A stretch of 64,000 nucleotides of DNA from the NCBI RefSeq assembly GCF_008831285.2, contig NC_045138.2:37935115-37999114 (forward strand), in the 5' to 3' direction. The DNA is from Nymphaea colorata. Its lineage: Eukaryota > Streptophyta > Magnoliopsida > Nymphaeales > Nymphaeaceae. The translations under genes and the position numbers were made by a program. A model generated the notes under the pieces. The model was not told the origin of the DNA. It ran no database searches and worked only from the letters and a program-made list of their open reading frames with translations. Below, piece after piece: positions 23,429 to 36,600 of the stretch; positions within the stretch are counted from its first letter, which is position 1, and every line of letters starts with the position of its first letter.

Positions 23429-24585
23429 GTCTATAAAGTCAGGCTCCTAGCCTCGTCCTCCGACATAAGCCCTCTGTTGCAATCAAGCTGATATGCATTA
23501 TAATTCATCAGTCGGACACACTAACCATATGTTGCATGAATGGTCCACAAGATTTTTGTAGCTTCCAACCGCTGCTATTCTCAGCTCCTAAAGGCCCAGA
23601 CCAACCACCCGTTTATGTATGCCTTAAACTTCAACTCCAAGCAATTAAGGCTCAGCTAATTCGTCCTTCTTTTTCTAGACTAATATCCTTCAAAACATCA
23701 ATGTTAAAAAATAGAACCAGAAAGAAGGCAAATTCCTTCTCTCAAAACTGAACATTAATTAAGCGTTCACCAATCCAAAGGAGCGCCGGCTCTTCAAACG
23801 CCAATGTGAACTAAAAACCAGTTACATCAACAAACTCAAGAAGTGAACTTTTGACCTTCAGGTTTCTCTCTTATAAAAAATAACGGACAGCAACCGATCC
23901 AATTGCAAGTAACAAGTCAACAAACGTTCAGACAGGGATTACAAAAAAAACCATAGCATGCTTCAGGCCTTCACCACAACACTTCTAACTTTCCCAAGCA
24001 CGTCCGCTCCAGCATGCCTCCGAGCCTTTCAATTCAAACACATCAACAAAATCAAAAAGTTAAAAACAGAACGCATCATAAAATCTAAAAGGAAAAGAAA
24101 AGCTATCTAGAACCTCAAGTCTAACAAAAGTTCCTACAGAAACTCATAATCCAAGGCGAAAAGCGCAAAACAAAGCCCTAGAAATGCCGCATTTCTTGCT
24201 TCCGCCTTGGATCACCAAAATACAAAGAAACTCCAAACTTCCCGATATCAGAACATAAAGAGACGCACCTTCCACCTCCAAACGGTCAACTACTCAAGCT
24301 CTGCAACGTATACCTCCTCAAATCCAGAAGATCATCGCATCCTTAAAACAGTTCTCAACCCCGAAATCCAAAGACCGAACCAGAGCTTGCACAGCCTTGC
24401 AGAACCGAAAGCCTCAATTGCCGACTTTCCGGCAAGCGCACAAACTAGGGTATTGTTCCCGGCGACTTCCTTCCGATTTCCGGCATTATCAGGCGAGAAG
24501 CTGGGCCCGCTCTGATGGACGTAGCCGGAGCGACGCAACGGCCATAAGTAACGAGAAAACGAAGATGGCGATCGATGAAAATGAG
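23429..24585 (-). other. Probable spliced 5' UTR of the CDK-like kinase gene
   Basis: A minus-strand leader from about 24585 would end at an AGGAG|GTATAC donor (24314/24313) and resume after a CAACAG acceptor (23474), giving a 5'-UTR exon 23473-23429 next to the start codon. The distal exon has the higher GC and CpG content of a plant leader. This is inferred from splice motifs and the upstream TATA box only. Confidence 0.4.
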
Positions 24586-24608
24586 TGTCCGCTTTCTCTC
24601 TCTTTCCA

Positions 24609-24616
24609 TATTTATA
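24609..24616 (-). promoter_or_regulatory. TATA box of the CDK-like kinase gene
   Basis: On the minus strand CCTTATAAATATGG contains a canonical TATAAATA. It lies about 30 bases upstream of a CpG- and GC-richer zone that fits the leader of the kinase gene. Confidence 0.5.
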
Positions 24617-27600
24617 AGGCGCGCACTTTCTCGCGGGTATTCAATGTTCAACTTTTGACAAGAACGCCACCAATGACCCCAGTATTAACAACGATGCCAT
24701 TCCTTCTTGACGAACTGCAATATCTGAATACGCACGCTTTTGTTTTGACTGGAGGAGCGTTGCCAGTGGGCAGGGCCGAAGGTTCGTTTGGGCCTCGCTC
24801 TTTTTCAAAATTCTTTATTTCAAAAAAAAAAAATTACATTTAAATGTTTAAAAACTTCACTTGTTTTATAAAAAATTTTGAAAAAAATATTTCGACCTTA
24901 ATCAAAATTTTAAAACGACATGAAAATTTTCTAGCTTCACCCGAGCCATGAGGACTGACCGAAGCAAAAGCGATGGACTCCTGTAATGGACGGTCCTTTG
25001 ATCATTCAGTCTCTTCAATAAAAAAATCAAAATTCTTTCTTTCATAACATAATTTAAATTTAAAAAATGAGAATAATGATTCTAAAATTTCATTGATCAT
25101 CACTCAGGCGGTGGGATTTCTTCTCGCCTTTTCAAGATAAGATAGAAATCAAAAATCTGGTTTTTTAGAAGTTATCTAAAACTAATGTGTTCCTGTTTTG
25201 ACATGGTTTTAGCATAATTGAAACTGATTTTTTAATTGTATAATATGAATTGATTGATGCATTTTACATCAATACCAACGATTGATTCTTTTTTTATTTT
25301 CTCCATTTCAGGCTTATTTCTAGTCTTAGGGACGTGCTCGCCACAACTTGAAGGAATTATGATGTTGCATGATCCACTCTTCTCTGCATTATCTTTTGAC
25401 CCTCCTAGCATCAGCCGCCAAGTAAGAGATTTAGGAAATATTCTAGTGATTCACTATGAGATGGCTGACATATTCGTTATTGACAAGGAGGCTACTAATC
25501 TGTGGCTTATTACATTCAACCGCATATTTTATTGATTCGGAGAGGAAACACCATGTACGTCAAGCGTGCCCATCACAAACCGAAACAGCATTACACTAGT
25601 GTGGTTGTCAGATGCCATCACCTGGAATAGACTATAGAGGAGGAGAACTAAGAAAATCATTATTTTACAAAAATCAGCCAAATGTTATAGGAGACGTTTG
25701 ATTTGGGATTTTGATTTCAGAATCAAATTATCATCTCGACCTGAAATTGGAATGAAAATTTCAGCTTCATTTTTTCTTTTTTTGAGTTTGATAGTATGGA
25801 GTTTTGACTTTAGAATTAAAAATACCTTGTTTGACGAAAAGAAAATTAAAATTTTAAAATTCATGAATTAAAGTCTTCAAAGAGAGAGATGAAAACAATC
25901 CAGAATTCTGGGATCATAAGTTTGTAATTTTGATCATGGAATGAGTCTGTAATTCCATAATCAAAATTTTGAAATTCCCATTTTTAAAGAATGAGAATGA
26001 TGATTCTAAAATTCCATTGATTCCAAGTAACTCAAAAACTAAGATTTTATTTGGAGAAACCACCTGTAAGATGAGGTATTATACTGGACAAAACTCCAAG
26101 GCTAGCTACTCCTCTTCCCCCAAGATAATCGCATACTTCAGCAAGAGCAAGAACTTGACATCTATGGAACTTGAACTAGTGACTGGCCCATTCAGGTGCT
26201 CTTTGCTCATTGGGGTACATTTTAGGTAGGGGCAGAGGCAGGTGTGCACATAGTGTAGGCAATTGCCCACACAGACTCACAAAAAGTGTTTGTTTAATAT
26301 TGAAACTTCATGGCACCTTTTCTCATTTTCATACATGTGCTCTTCAAAATTTTAAAATTATATAACTAATGCCCGTTAATCAAAAAAATTTCTAACTCCA
26401 CCCTTGATTTTTGGCTAACTTTAGGAGTTTTGTGATATGAAAACCACAATTCACATCGCTGCCCTTTGTTTTTTTCCTTTCCCCGTACAACATAAAGCAT
26501 TCAAGTGGGGAATAACATCCCACTTTTGTTGTTTCCTATAAAACAATGATATCTCTAATGCAATGATGGCAACAATGGGCGATATATCACTTTTCTTTAG
26601 CCTTTCAAAAGCATGTTTGGAAATCATTTGTCTCGTAAATCAAACACCGCAAAAGCTTTCCCTGAAGACCTGTCATTACGTAGTCCAGATTTCTTTGTGG
26701 CTATTTAGTTGATGCAATTAAGTCATCCCAGTGAGGCTTATATCTGCATGCAAACACGCCCTTATGTTGAAATACGTATAGGAGCTTGCCCAATGGCTTC
26801 TGAATAAAAGTATACCTAGGCGACTGGTTTCATTTATGAATAAATACACAAGTTTACATAGATCTGCATATGAGTGTCTTCCTCAACTACAAACTTTACT
26901 AATTGATGTATATATTTGTGCCTCTTTCCCTTAAATTTCTAGCTCCACAAAGTAGCAGAAACGCACACCAGTCCACAAAAATTATCATATTTACGTATTA
27001 ACACATTATCAATTTTACTTATTTATGTACGAGTGCCCTGTGAAAATTAAAATTTAAGATACTAGTGCCCTTTAATCAAAAATTTCTGATTCCACGTATA
27101 TATACGAGTGCGTCTTCAGCCAAAAATTTTTAGCTCCGCCACTGGCTCCACTACCTCTGGCGGCTCGCTTTTTGACTGGATAATGTAATCTAAGTGCTCA
27201 ATTTAGGAAAAAAGGCCTTAATTTTTTTCATTTTTTCATTTTTTTTCTATGATTTTCTTTTTCTTCCTTTTGCTGTTTTGGATTCACTTAAGCCGCTGCT
27301 TTGGCATTGTCTAGTCCACTTTTAAGGTCCACCGCCGATGCCCACGTAACTTTTGACTGTACAGTTAACTGCCAACATCAAAGGTGCACATCATCTTTCT
27401 TTAGAAAGGCTGAATCAAAGGGGAGACTTTCAAGGAGGGCACGGATAGCGGCCTTTGCCGATCACCTGATTCTTAGATTAAATAAAGAAAAGGTTTTTAA
27501 AAAAATACTAAGCATATTACTATACTGGAACGCATGACAGTGGTTGACTAAATTAACCGAAATCATTGAGCACAATAAGATATGTTTTCTACGGAAAATG

Positions 27601-29041
27601 GGGCAATGCATGAAATCGTGCTGCCCACGAGCCGCTGCTTCTGTGTCGAGCTCTAATGGAGGACGACTGCTCTTGAACCATGCAGAACTATGAGGCGGCA
27701 ACAGCATCATTGAATTAAACTGCGTCAGTGAGATCGAATTCAACTTGGACCGGTCTCAATCCATCTATCTTATTTTTTTATGAATCTTTAGTGGGCGAAG
27801 GCAACCAAGTGATATTTGAGAAGAATGTTATGCAATAATTATATAATGATTGATTTGTAAAGACGAGACCCACCCAGGTGAAACACAGAAACTAGACCTC
27901 TTAATCTTGTGTTAAAAATATTATAAACAAAATGTGAACATCTCAACATGTTCATAAACACTAATTCAACGTAGATCGTGTTTTTAATTCAAACAATAAA
28001 TAACTTAATACGCGACAAACGTTTGTACGGCCTACTTCGAATATCTCGATCCGAGTTGCTTTAACTTGTTCCGGTTGTGTAGATACGCTCAGCATAACCA
28101 TAGAAAGACAGGCTAACCGATCATTTATTTTAACCCCAAAAAGAAATTATTGAGTCGAAAAAAATAGATGTGTTTTTTTGCATTAATGTTTGAATCACAA
28201 AAAAAAAAAAAACTTGACACGCAATTGAATTCAGGGGACTCTAATGTCTTCTGAATCGAGGACACATACGTGTATAGAGAATATGAAATTGCCTGCACAA
28301 CCGATTGTATAATTTCATCAATGACATGATGGATAATTGGAAACTTAACTTTTCCCACTTCTAAGCTTGAGTCCGAAAACATGTAAATAAATATAATATT
28401 ATCTTCAAAATATCAGCTATGATTCGTAAGCGGATCAATTCGTTTTGATTGCCTATTATGTAACTAACTCAGATTCAAATAACATTTTCGAAGATCAAAA
28501 GGGATGCAAGTGTTGGAACTTAGAGAATCTAAGTAGATGAGAAATTTGATCCTTTTGAATCTTGTACGGCAAAGGAAAAAAAATCCCAAAATTACATTAT
28601 TGATTTTAGTGATAAAACAGAATTTACAGACCCACAAGATGGAAAAAATGAGAATCATGACTCCTGAAAAAACAAACACATGGCAAGCATGGATTCTATA
28701 CGATGACCAATCCGTCTCAACCTCCGTTTAATTTCATATACACAAAGTACAACATTCAAAATATATCAAACAAAAATGAGAAAAGCCAGGGGAATTTTGA
28801 AAATGCGGAGTTCCGTTTTTTCCCCAGCCACATGGAGAACATGTACACAGCTTCAGCTCCTTGACGCAATGCCAAGGTCATCGAAAGATATCTCTGGAAG
28901 CCAGGGGGTATAGGAACAACCGACTAGGACACGAAGCAATTACATTTTATACATACATCGGATGCATGTACGTGCCTAAATATGCACATAAAGGTATGTT
29001 TACCTATGTGCAAATTCATAGAGCCATGAAAACAAACGACA
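24617..29041. other. Intergenic DNA between the kinase and VPS18 genes, transposon debris
   Basis: AT-rich with no recognised gene. It holds a direct repeat pair (about 25065-25097 and 25984-26022), a hairpin at 25926-25968, and degenerate 'aggggcagaggcagg ... gctccgccactgg' type repeat ends at about 26220-26410 and 27020-27150. The last few hundred bases include the VPS18 3' UTR. Confidence 0.5.
25926..25968. repeat. Inverted repeat (hairpin), 17-bp arms
   Basis: The arms 25926-25942 and 25952-25968 are reverse complements at 16 of 17 positions around a 9-base loop. They lie inside a stretch that starts with CGTTTGATTTGGG (about 25705), a MITE-like context. Confidence 0.7.
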
Positions 29042-30574
29042 TTAGATTGCTATAGGTATGCTTTTCTGGCTTCCTAGCTGCTGCTTAATCTCCCATGATG
29101 CCACTGACTCTGCCTCCTCAGGAAGAATAAAAGGCAGCGAGATCTCTCTAATCATCAAATCACCGCAGAAAGGGCACTCGCTAGCTATGGCATCATCTAG
29201 TTGGGACCGCATCTGCAGATATTCAAAGATAGGATAACAGGTGTTAGTGTCACTTCGTGCACACACATACATATATATATGTCGGACAGATGAAAGATGG
29301 ATAGGCTTGACAATGAGATCCAAGTAACCTTTTCTAAAGGGCTCATGCTAGTAGCAATGGACGTGGAGTCATCAACTATACCAGCAGCATCCTTCTGCCC
29401 TTGGTTACCCGAGAGAGTGAGCCTCTTCTGTAAATCTAGAATATATTCTGCCTGCAGCAATTCACAAAAGAATTTTAGACAAGAACTAGATACACTCTCA
29501 TGAATACTGAACGGCCTACTCCAGAACAGAAGCTGTGGTACAAACCAAAAAGCTTGAGGTTCCATATGAAGAAGAAAACTACTTTGTAAATAAATATGTC
29601 AATAAATGTCGACATTTATTCACTTATTTAAAGTGGAAATATCTGAATAATATGCTAAATAACAATAACTAACCAGCTTAATTATGTGGACACTTACTCT
29701 CGGAATCAAACTTAGTATGCTTGTCAGATTAGATCATTAGTACCCATATCCATATGTTCTTACCAGTGGCATGGTCATAGTAATTTTTTATAGAAAGTAT
29801 AAATGTTGAAGGATGACCTTATTAGTGTCATGCACGGTTCTCCACACCAACATGATCACTTCTCTTTAACAATAACCGTTCAGCACAAGAAATAACAAAC
29901 ATCAACAGATTCTTCATATGCTAGTTGAGTTGAGTGATTAGAAAAGGAGGTCCCAGCTAAAAATACTTGATTTTGATTTCTTTTCTTATTACCTCTACAT
30001 TTTGCATCACATTGTCATTTTCTCACTTCAACAAACAAATCACCAAGTAGATTTTCTATTCTAGGTCTAAAACCATAATAAGCAAAATCATTGCACTCTG
30101 CCATAAATTCATCTTCTCAGCCTGATTCTGAAGCTGGAAATATTCACTTAAACCGTAACTGGTAAAGGAGGCATCACTTTCCTAAGGCAGATTTAGACTA
30201 CTTGGATGGGATCTATGGTTTGTGGTACAAAACAAATATCAGAGGAGGATAAACAAATATCCATAACATTCTTTGCAGCATTTTGCATCATTACTCTTTA
30301 GAAAAATGCAAAAAATCACCAATCATAGTGATATAAGTTTGTTGTGTTTGAGTTGCAATTGTATGGTTCAACCATTAACTAGCTGGTCTGACTAGCCGAC
30401 TAATCACTGGCCTCAAGGTCAGCAAGGTCTAGCTTGGGGACTAGTCAATGAACTAGGTCAAGCAGTTGGAGGACTAGTCATTGCCCAACCAGAGCATCTG
30501 AGGTAAGAATAAGATACATCTGGTTGTTTGTTTTGCGTTCTTCTTAAGGACAATTTTTGAAAGTTTGGCTTCTG

Positions 30575-30606
<32 letters not shown>

Positions 30607-33600
30607 CAGCCGAACATATCTGCATTATTTTAGCATTACCCTCATGTGATTTGAAGGTCAAACATCCACTATTTGCATTGCTCTTGTGTGTATCCATATT
30701 ATTGTAACAAACATTGTTTTCGGGTATAAAGCGACGAGTTTTTTCTTGGCATAATACGGCAAAGTTGTTATTCTCATGAAAATCTCGGCAAAGTTTTAAA
30801 ATCTAAAAAATTTTAAATAAAATGTGAAAAATGTGAAAATAAAATCTGATAATTAAAAATGAAAAAAGTGAAAACACAAAAAAAAACTAAAAAAAAAAAA
30901 CATGAAAAACGCAAAAAAGGGAATGAAACTCGAATAAAACGTGCTTTTTTCGCTTTTTTATTTTTACTTTTTAAAAAAAAAACGTGTTTTTTACCGTTTT
31001 TTAAGGCTGACTTATTTTTAACGTTTTCCTCACCTTTTTTTTCAATAAAATGAATTGTATGTGACAATGGTTTATCACATACAATATATATATATGTTTG
31101 GCAACAGTTTATGGTGCTTTTAATGACATTTTAAATTATATATATATATATATATTGACAGTCAAGAATAACAATCTAACATCTTTGATTTCTTAGCATT
31201 AGCTTTTTGTGATTTGAAGGTAACAAAAATCCCCCTTATATATAACATACACATATAAGCCACTGACTGTTCCTGATTAATCCTTTTAGGGGTTTGACAG
31301 ACATGTCTGGCTTCTGATTTGACAACTTAGGTTGCAATATCATTTCTAGTGTAGATAGCAGTCTACCATATTTGCTTTCTTTTAAAATTACCCCTTAGTG
31401 ATATGAAGGTCCAAGACAGAATAATGGGATTTAGCTCTTGCATGCCATATCCAATGCCTAGTGACTTGGACAGAATATTTAATTGTGAGGCAATTCAGAA
31501 CAAAATCAGACTTTCTTTTTGTAGTTTTCATTAAAGGAGAACTTGTATGAAGAACTAGAAAGACTTTTTCCAATAAACATCTTCAGCTAAGGAGCCTTTG
31601 GAACATTCAATTTTGTTAAGCATATGATGTAAAGAAATAAAATACTGAAGCAGATTGAGAGCTCACCTGTGTGCGGTCAGTGCATCTGGTGACATGAGCA
31701 ATGAGGCATTGTGCATGGAAGGCATGACCACAAGGAAAGACATAAAACGGTGCCAATGGCCCAACAGGTGCATAACCCCTTGATCTTGTTGAATTTCCTG
31801 CTATCAAAATCTTGCGCCCACATCCCTAAAAAATCACCCAAGAGCAGTTTCAGATAAAGTTACCAACATATCCTTATTCCTTGCATATCTGAAAGCAAGT
31901 CTATGCCCCATTTTTACCTGCTAGTATAACCATCCTTTCAAGTAAATCATACAATTTGATGGATGTTAATGGCAAAAAGAAACTAACAACAATCGAACAT
32001 AATGTTATAGAAAAATAGGATCTAAATGTGTGCAGGTCACCAACCAACATCATCAACTTTGATCAGGTGAAGGTCTATTATTGTGATAAACAGCAGCTAC
32101 ACTGTCTTCCATCCCACTTTGAATGAAATCATCATGACTGATGATGGAAATATAAACAACCTAATCTGTTCCCCTCTCTAGATCAAGTGCAGCAATTATT
32201 TACATTCTTTCATACATGTTAACCTGGGAGTAAGCAGTCACCCTAACCCCATATTTTAATAATTTTTTGAGAAAATAATGCAATCACACATAAAACTTAT
32301 CAAATTTTTTCCTTGCTTGGATTCTTCATCAGACATAAAAGCACATACAAATTTCCCTTAAAAAAATACAAAAGATTATGATGGAAAGGAAGAGAAGTTT
32401 AATCCAAGACATCGCCTTTCCTTTTTCTACCTTTTATTTAAGAGGCTAATGTAGGCAACCCAAGAAGGAATACCAACATTCTTCAAAGCCTTTTGCCAAT
32501 AAACTCTAGAAACTATAAAAGAACCATGTTTTATTTGACTGCCTGTTCATTTCCGACAAACACTAATGAAATTCACTTTTCTTTTAACATATGCAATTCT
32601 TTCTTGAGGCATTTTTTCAGTGAACATCTATAGACTATAGCAGTACTTGACCACCCATAACTGCAAAAAAAATAGTACCAGCAAGTCCTAAAATGAGCAA
32701 AAAGACTGAAAAGATGATGCGTTAAATGCAATGGAAAAAAAGAGAAACTTCAGGATGGGAAATTCTTTTACTAAGGCTTGACAACTTTCAGTTTGTACAA
32801 GATCTTGAATTGGGGTAGAGCATGTAGCCTAAAGGGAACAAACCATAGCTTCTGTAAGTGTAAATAGTACAGAGTTCCAAAGTGATACCCCACACTCTTC
32901 ATCAGGACCGACGACAGCATATCTCTGAGTAAGGGCACTAATATCACTTCTTATATTATCAGCACCATGTGTTGCATCATTCATCTCCTGCTTCAGCAGT
33001 TCTATTTGCTTATTGTAGTCCTCTAATGATGAACAGATAGCCTCCTGCAAGGCACAAGATCAATGATTAATAAACCAACATATCAACATATGCATAAGAA
33101 TAAGAATACAAATACTTTAAGCAATGGAAGGAGAGACAAGGTGTCAGAAAAGAGAAGGAAAAGAGGTGAGAGAAAGAGACAGCTATGTCAAAGTGCAGTA
33201 TACACACACGCGTCCTTAAAATCAGGATCAACATATGCTATAAATCTTGGTTATTGAAAGTTGAAACATCAAAACTCAAAATGCTGCTTCGATGCAAGGG
33301 GACAGAATAACCCTGTACCATGCAGTTTCATACTTGAGAAAACAGAAAGGCAGTCTAAAGATTTTTATACATTTCTTTGTTTTGAAGCAGATGTATATGA
33401 TACACAAAGCGTTGAACTTTTTGACTTCATCAACAGAAGCTCATGCCTATCTTAGGCCTTCAGAAGTTCATGCCTATCTTAGGCCTTCGGGAGTTCACTC
33501 CTGGGAACCACTTCAAAAGCAAGAAACTTGCCTCTCTTCTTTTGGGCAGCATGGTCCCAAGAACATCAAGTTTTCAACATAGAAACTGTATTTTCATTGA

Positions 33601-36600
33601 GATACAATATATCAACAGAATTAATCAATTCTAATTCCTATGTAATACCATAAACATTTTAATTGAAGGAATAATAGATGACAAACAAATGGAAATAAAT
33701 ATGATCAAAGAGAGAGGTGAATGAGAATCAGTTACAAGCCAAACATCCTACTTATTTTAGTTTGCTTCACACTAACTGGATCAGCTTTACAAGTAAACAT
33801 GCTTTCTTTTACATTGTCTCCCTTGTGTATCAGTTTATTTTCACATACATTCTCCATTTTATAAAGCTCATATCACCATCATGGAACCATTTAACAGCCT
33901 ACCAGCAGAAGAAAGTGAATTGTCAAAAGCAACACTTCATGACTGTCCTGCTAGTGGCACTAATTGCATTTCAAAAGGGTTGAATAAACTAAGGTAGGGG
34001 AAAAAAAACAGCTAAAAATATCTGCTAACAGAAGGTGCTTGATAACATCTTACTTTGAAATCATCAATGAGAGCAAAGTCAGGGAAAAAAGGTAAAATGT
34101 CTTCTATCTTTAGAAGACCATCCGTTTCCTTCAGAAATGCTATAGCTTTCCGTATGTTCTCCCTTTTCGATCCCTTTTCCTGTTCGATGACATGCTTTGC
34201 TACCATAAGCCAAAGTTTCTTCCTCAAGTCCTCATCATCTTCAACCTTATCTGCTTCTGCCATTGCAAGCTCAGGATCCACCTATAGAAACAACAAGAAA
34301 ATAATGGCTTAATAATTAGACAGAAAAAAAAAACTTTATTCTTAAAAAATAAATGAGTATATATGGCAAAAAGAAACTTATTAAGAGCAGATACAACTGG
34401 AATGACAGGATGGTAAGATATCTCAAAATACATGGCATGTACTTAGTGGGAATAAGAATGTGGGACTCTTAAAATTGCATTTGCTAGCAAAATTTAGACT
34501 AGAGCATACCAGAAAGCTGAACTAGATTCCAATAAAATTTGAGAACATAACTGACATGATATTTCATATAAAAGCTGGTCCTATCTAATGAGAAAAACAT
34601 GCATACATAATTCTCCCATCATTGTTATGATGTATTTCTCTGAGATGCAAGTAACCTGCAAGATGACCCATCCAATATCTTCTCAGCTACAAGAAATTCA
34701 CAATACATTGAAAAATGTTTTGACAGAGACAAAGATATGATTGAAAAGATTATCTGCATCATATCTACATAAAAAATGGCATTGGCCATGCAGGAAAAGG
34801 CCTTTAGCTGTGAAATGGCATTGGCCACATAGGGCAAGACATAACGTTATTTATTATAGTCTGAAAAACAAGAAAATTACAAGAAATGCTTTTTCTATCA
34901 ACATTTGTAAGGGAAAAGTTTCCTGACATCCTATCTTACAAAATGACTTCAAAAAGATCATGTGTTGATTCTGTAACACATCCTCATATCAAGAACATGC
35001 TTCTGCTGTTCTGCATTGCTCTGCAACAAATAGGTAAAAGACTTTTACACATGCATAGACGCTGTTCACAAAATCAAATGATTTTCCAAAGTAATCAAAT
35101 CAAGAGATTCAAGACTACAGTTTAACACCAACATAATAATGTATAAAGCTATCATTTAGGAAGAAGTAAATGATGGATACAGAAAGCATATGATATGAAC
35201 AGAAGAAAAGGGAGCACAATGTTTGTCATTACCCTCAAAGCAAGAGCCACAGCTTCTTCATGCATTCCCATCATGCCATAAATGTAAATGCATGAACGCA
35301 TTCGCCTCTCTTTGAGGCACAGTCTAAGTGCATACTTAGGATCATAACAGTAATCAGGCCCAGTTGTTCGACCTTTACCAAATTTGCATTGAAGAAACCG
35401 CAATAATGCACTTTCATCATCCTGTTAGAATCCAAAGGAAAAGCATTGAGAACAGTCCCTTGAATACAACATTTTAGAAAACTCAGGAGCAATATGAATC
35501 TAAGATTATCAAAGCAAAAGGTCGAACATATGAAGCATTCAATAACTACAACCATCAATCTCTTCAGCATATTGTTTCGAGTAAAATATAACTATAACTG
35601 ACAACCTCAATATTGATATAATAAAATATTGGTGCACAATACAGATCAAGTCCTGAAACAGAACTATAATAAAACTCAGGCTAAGTTTTTGAAGATTGAC
35701 AAAAACTTTCAAGTGGAGATCATATGAGAAAGGTGTAAATTTTCATTAGATCACCTAGCATTTGTGCGATTTGAAGAAAACACCAATATTTCAAGAATCC
35801 AAAAGGACACCCTTATTAGCTTTAGCTGCAACAAACCTTGAAGCCAGCAAATCACAACTGTTCAATGCACATGGTTGGCCACATTGAATCCAGCATTATC
35901 AGATAATAGTCAAAACTACAGATAGCAGATAAAGTTAGTGACAAGGTGCTGACAATGTCCACCACTACTTCGACAACATTCCTGAAGTACTTCTTGCATT
36001 CAAGAACAGATCATGTCAATGCAAGATGTGAAAGACAAGTAAAGCATCTCATGCGACAGCCATTAAGGGAGTCTAATTCCCTGCTTTTTTTTTGGATCAG
36101 ATAGAGAGTTGAGAACAGGGTCCTCTTTCAACCCATAGCCTATATTAAAATATAAGTTCCTGATATGGAATTTTGATGTTCATGTACGTGTCCTACATAC
36201 TTTTTTTAAGAATAAAAGGCAGAGGCTTCTTCCCAAGCAGTCCCATGCTGACAAACAAAAGATTAATTCAGCTGAGATGCAGAAACGAAAAACACAAGAG
36301 CTGAATCAGGTCCTAGAGTTTCCCACCCAATGCTAACTAATCTTTATAAATATGAAGTTCATGGACTAGATTGGGCTTTAGGGCTTTGAACATATGAACA
36401 TTTAAAATACAAGTTGCTAGCTGTTTCAAGCAGCATAAATATGTTCATGGACTAGATTGGGCTTTAGAGCTTTGAACAGATGAACATTTAAAATCCAAGT
36501 TGCTAGCTGTTACAAGCAGCAAAAACACTCATACAGACATACACAAATGGCCTTGCAGGAGGCAAAAACAAACCCTCCCAAGCCTTCATTACAGCTCTCC

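Noticed and set aside
30813-31067. Phe- and Lys-rich frames
   Set aside because: Encoded by A/T homopolymer runs of a repeat.
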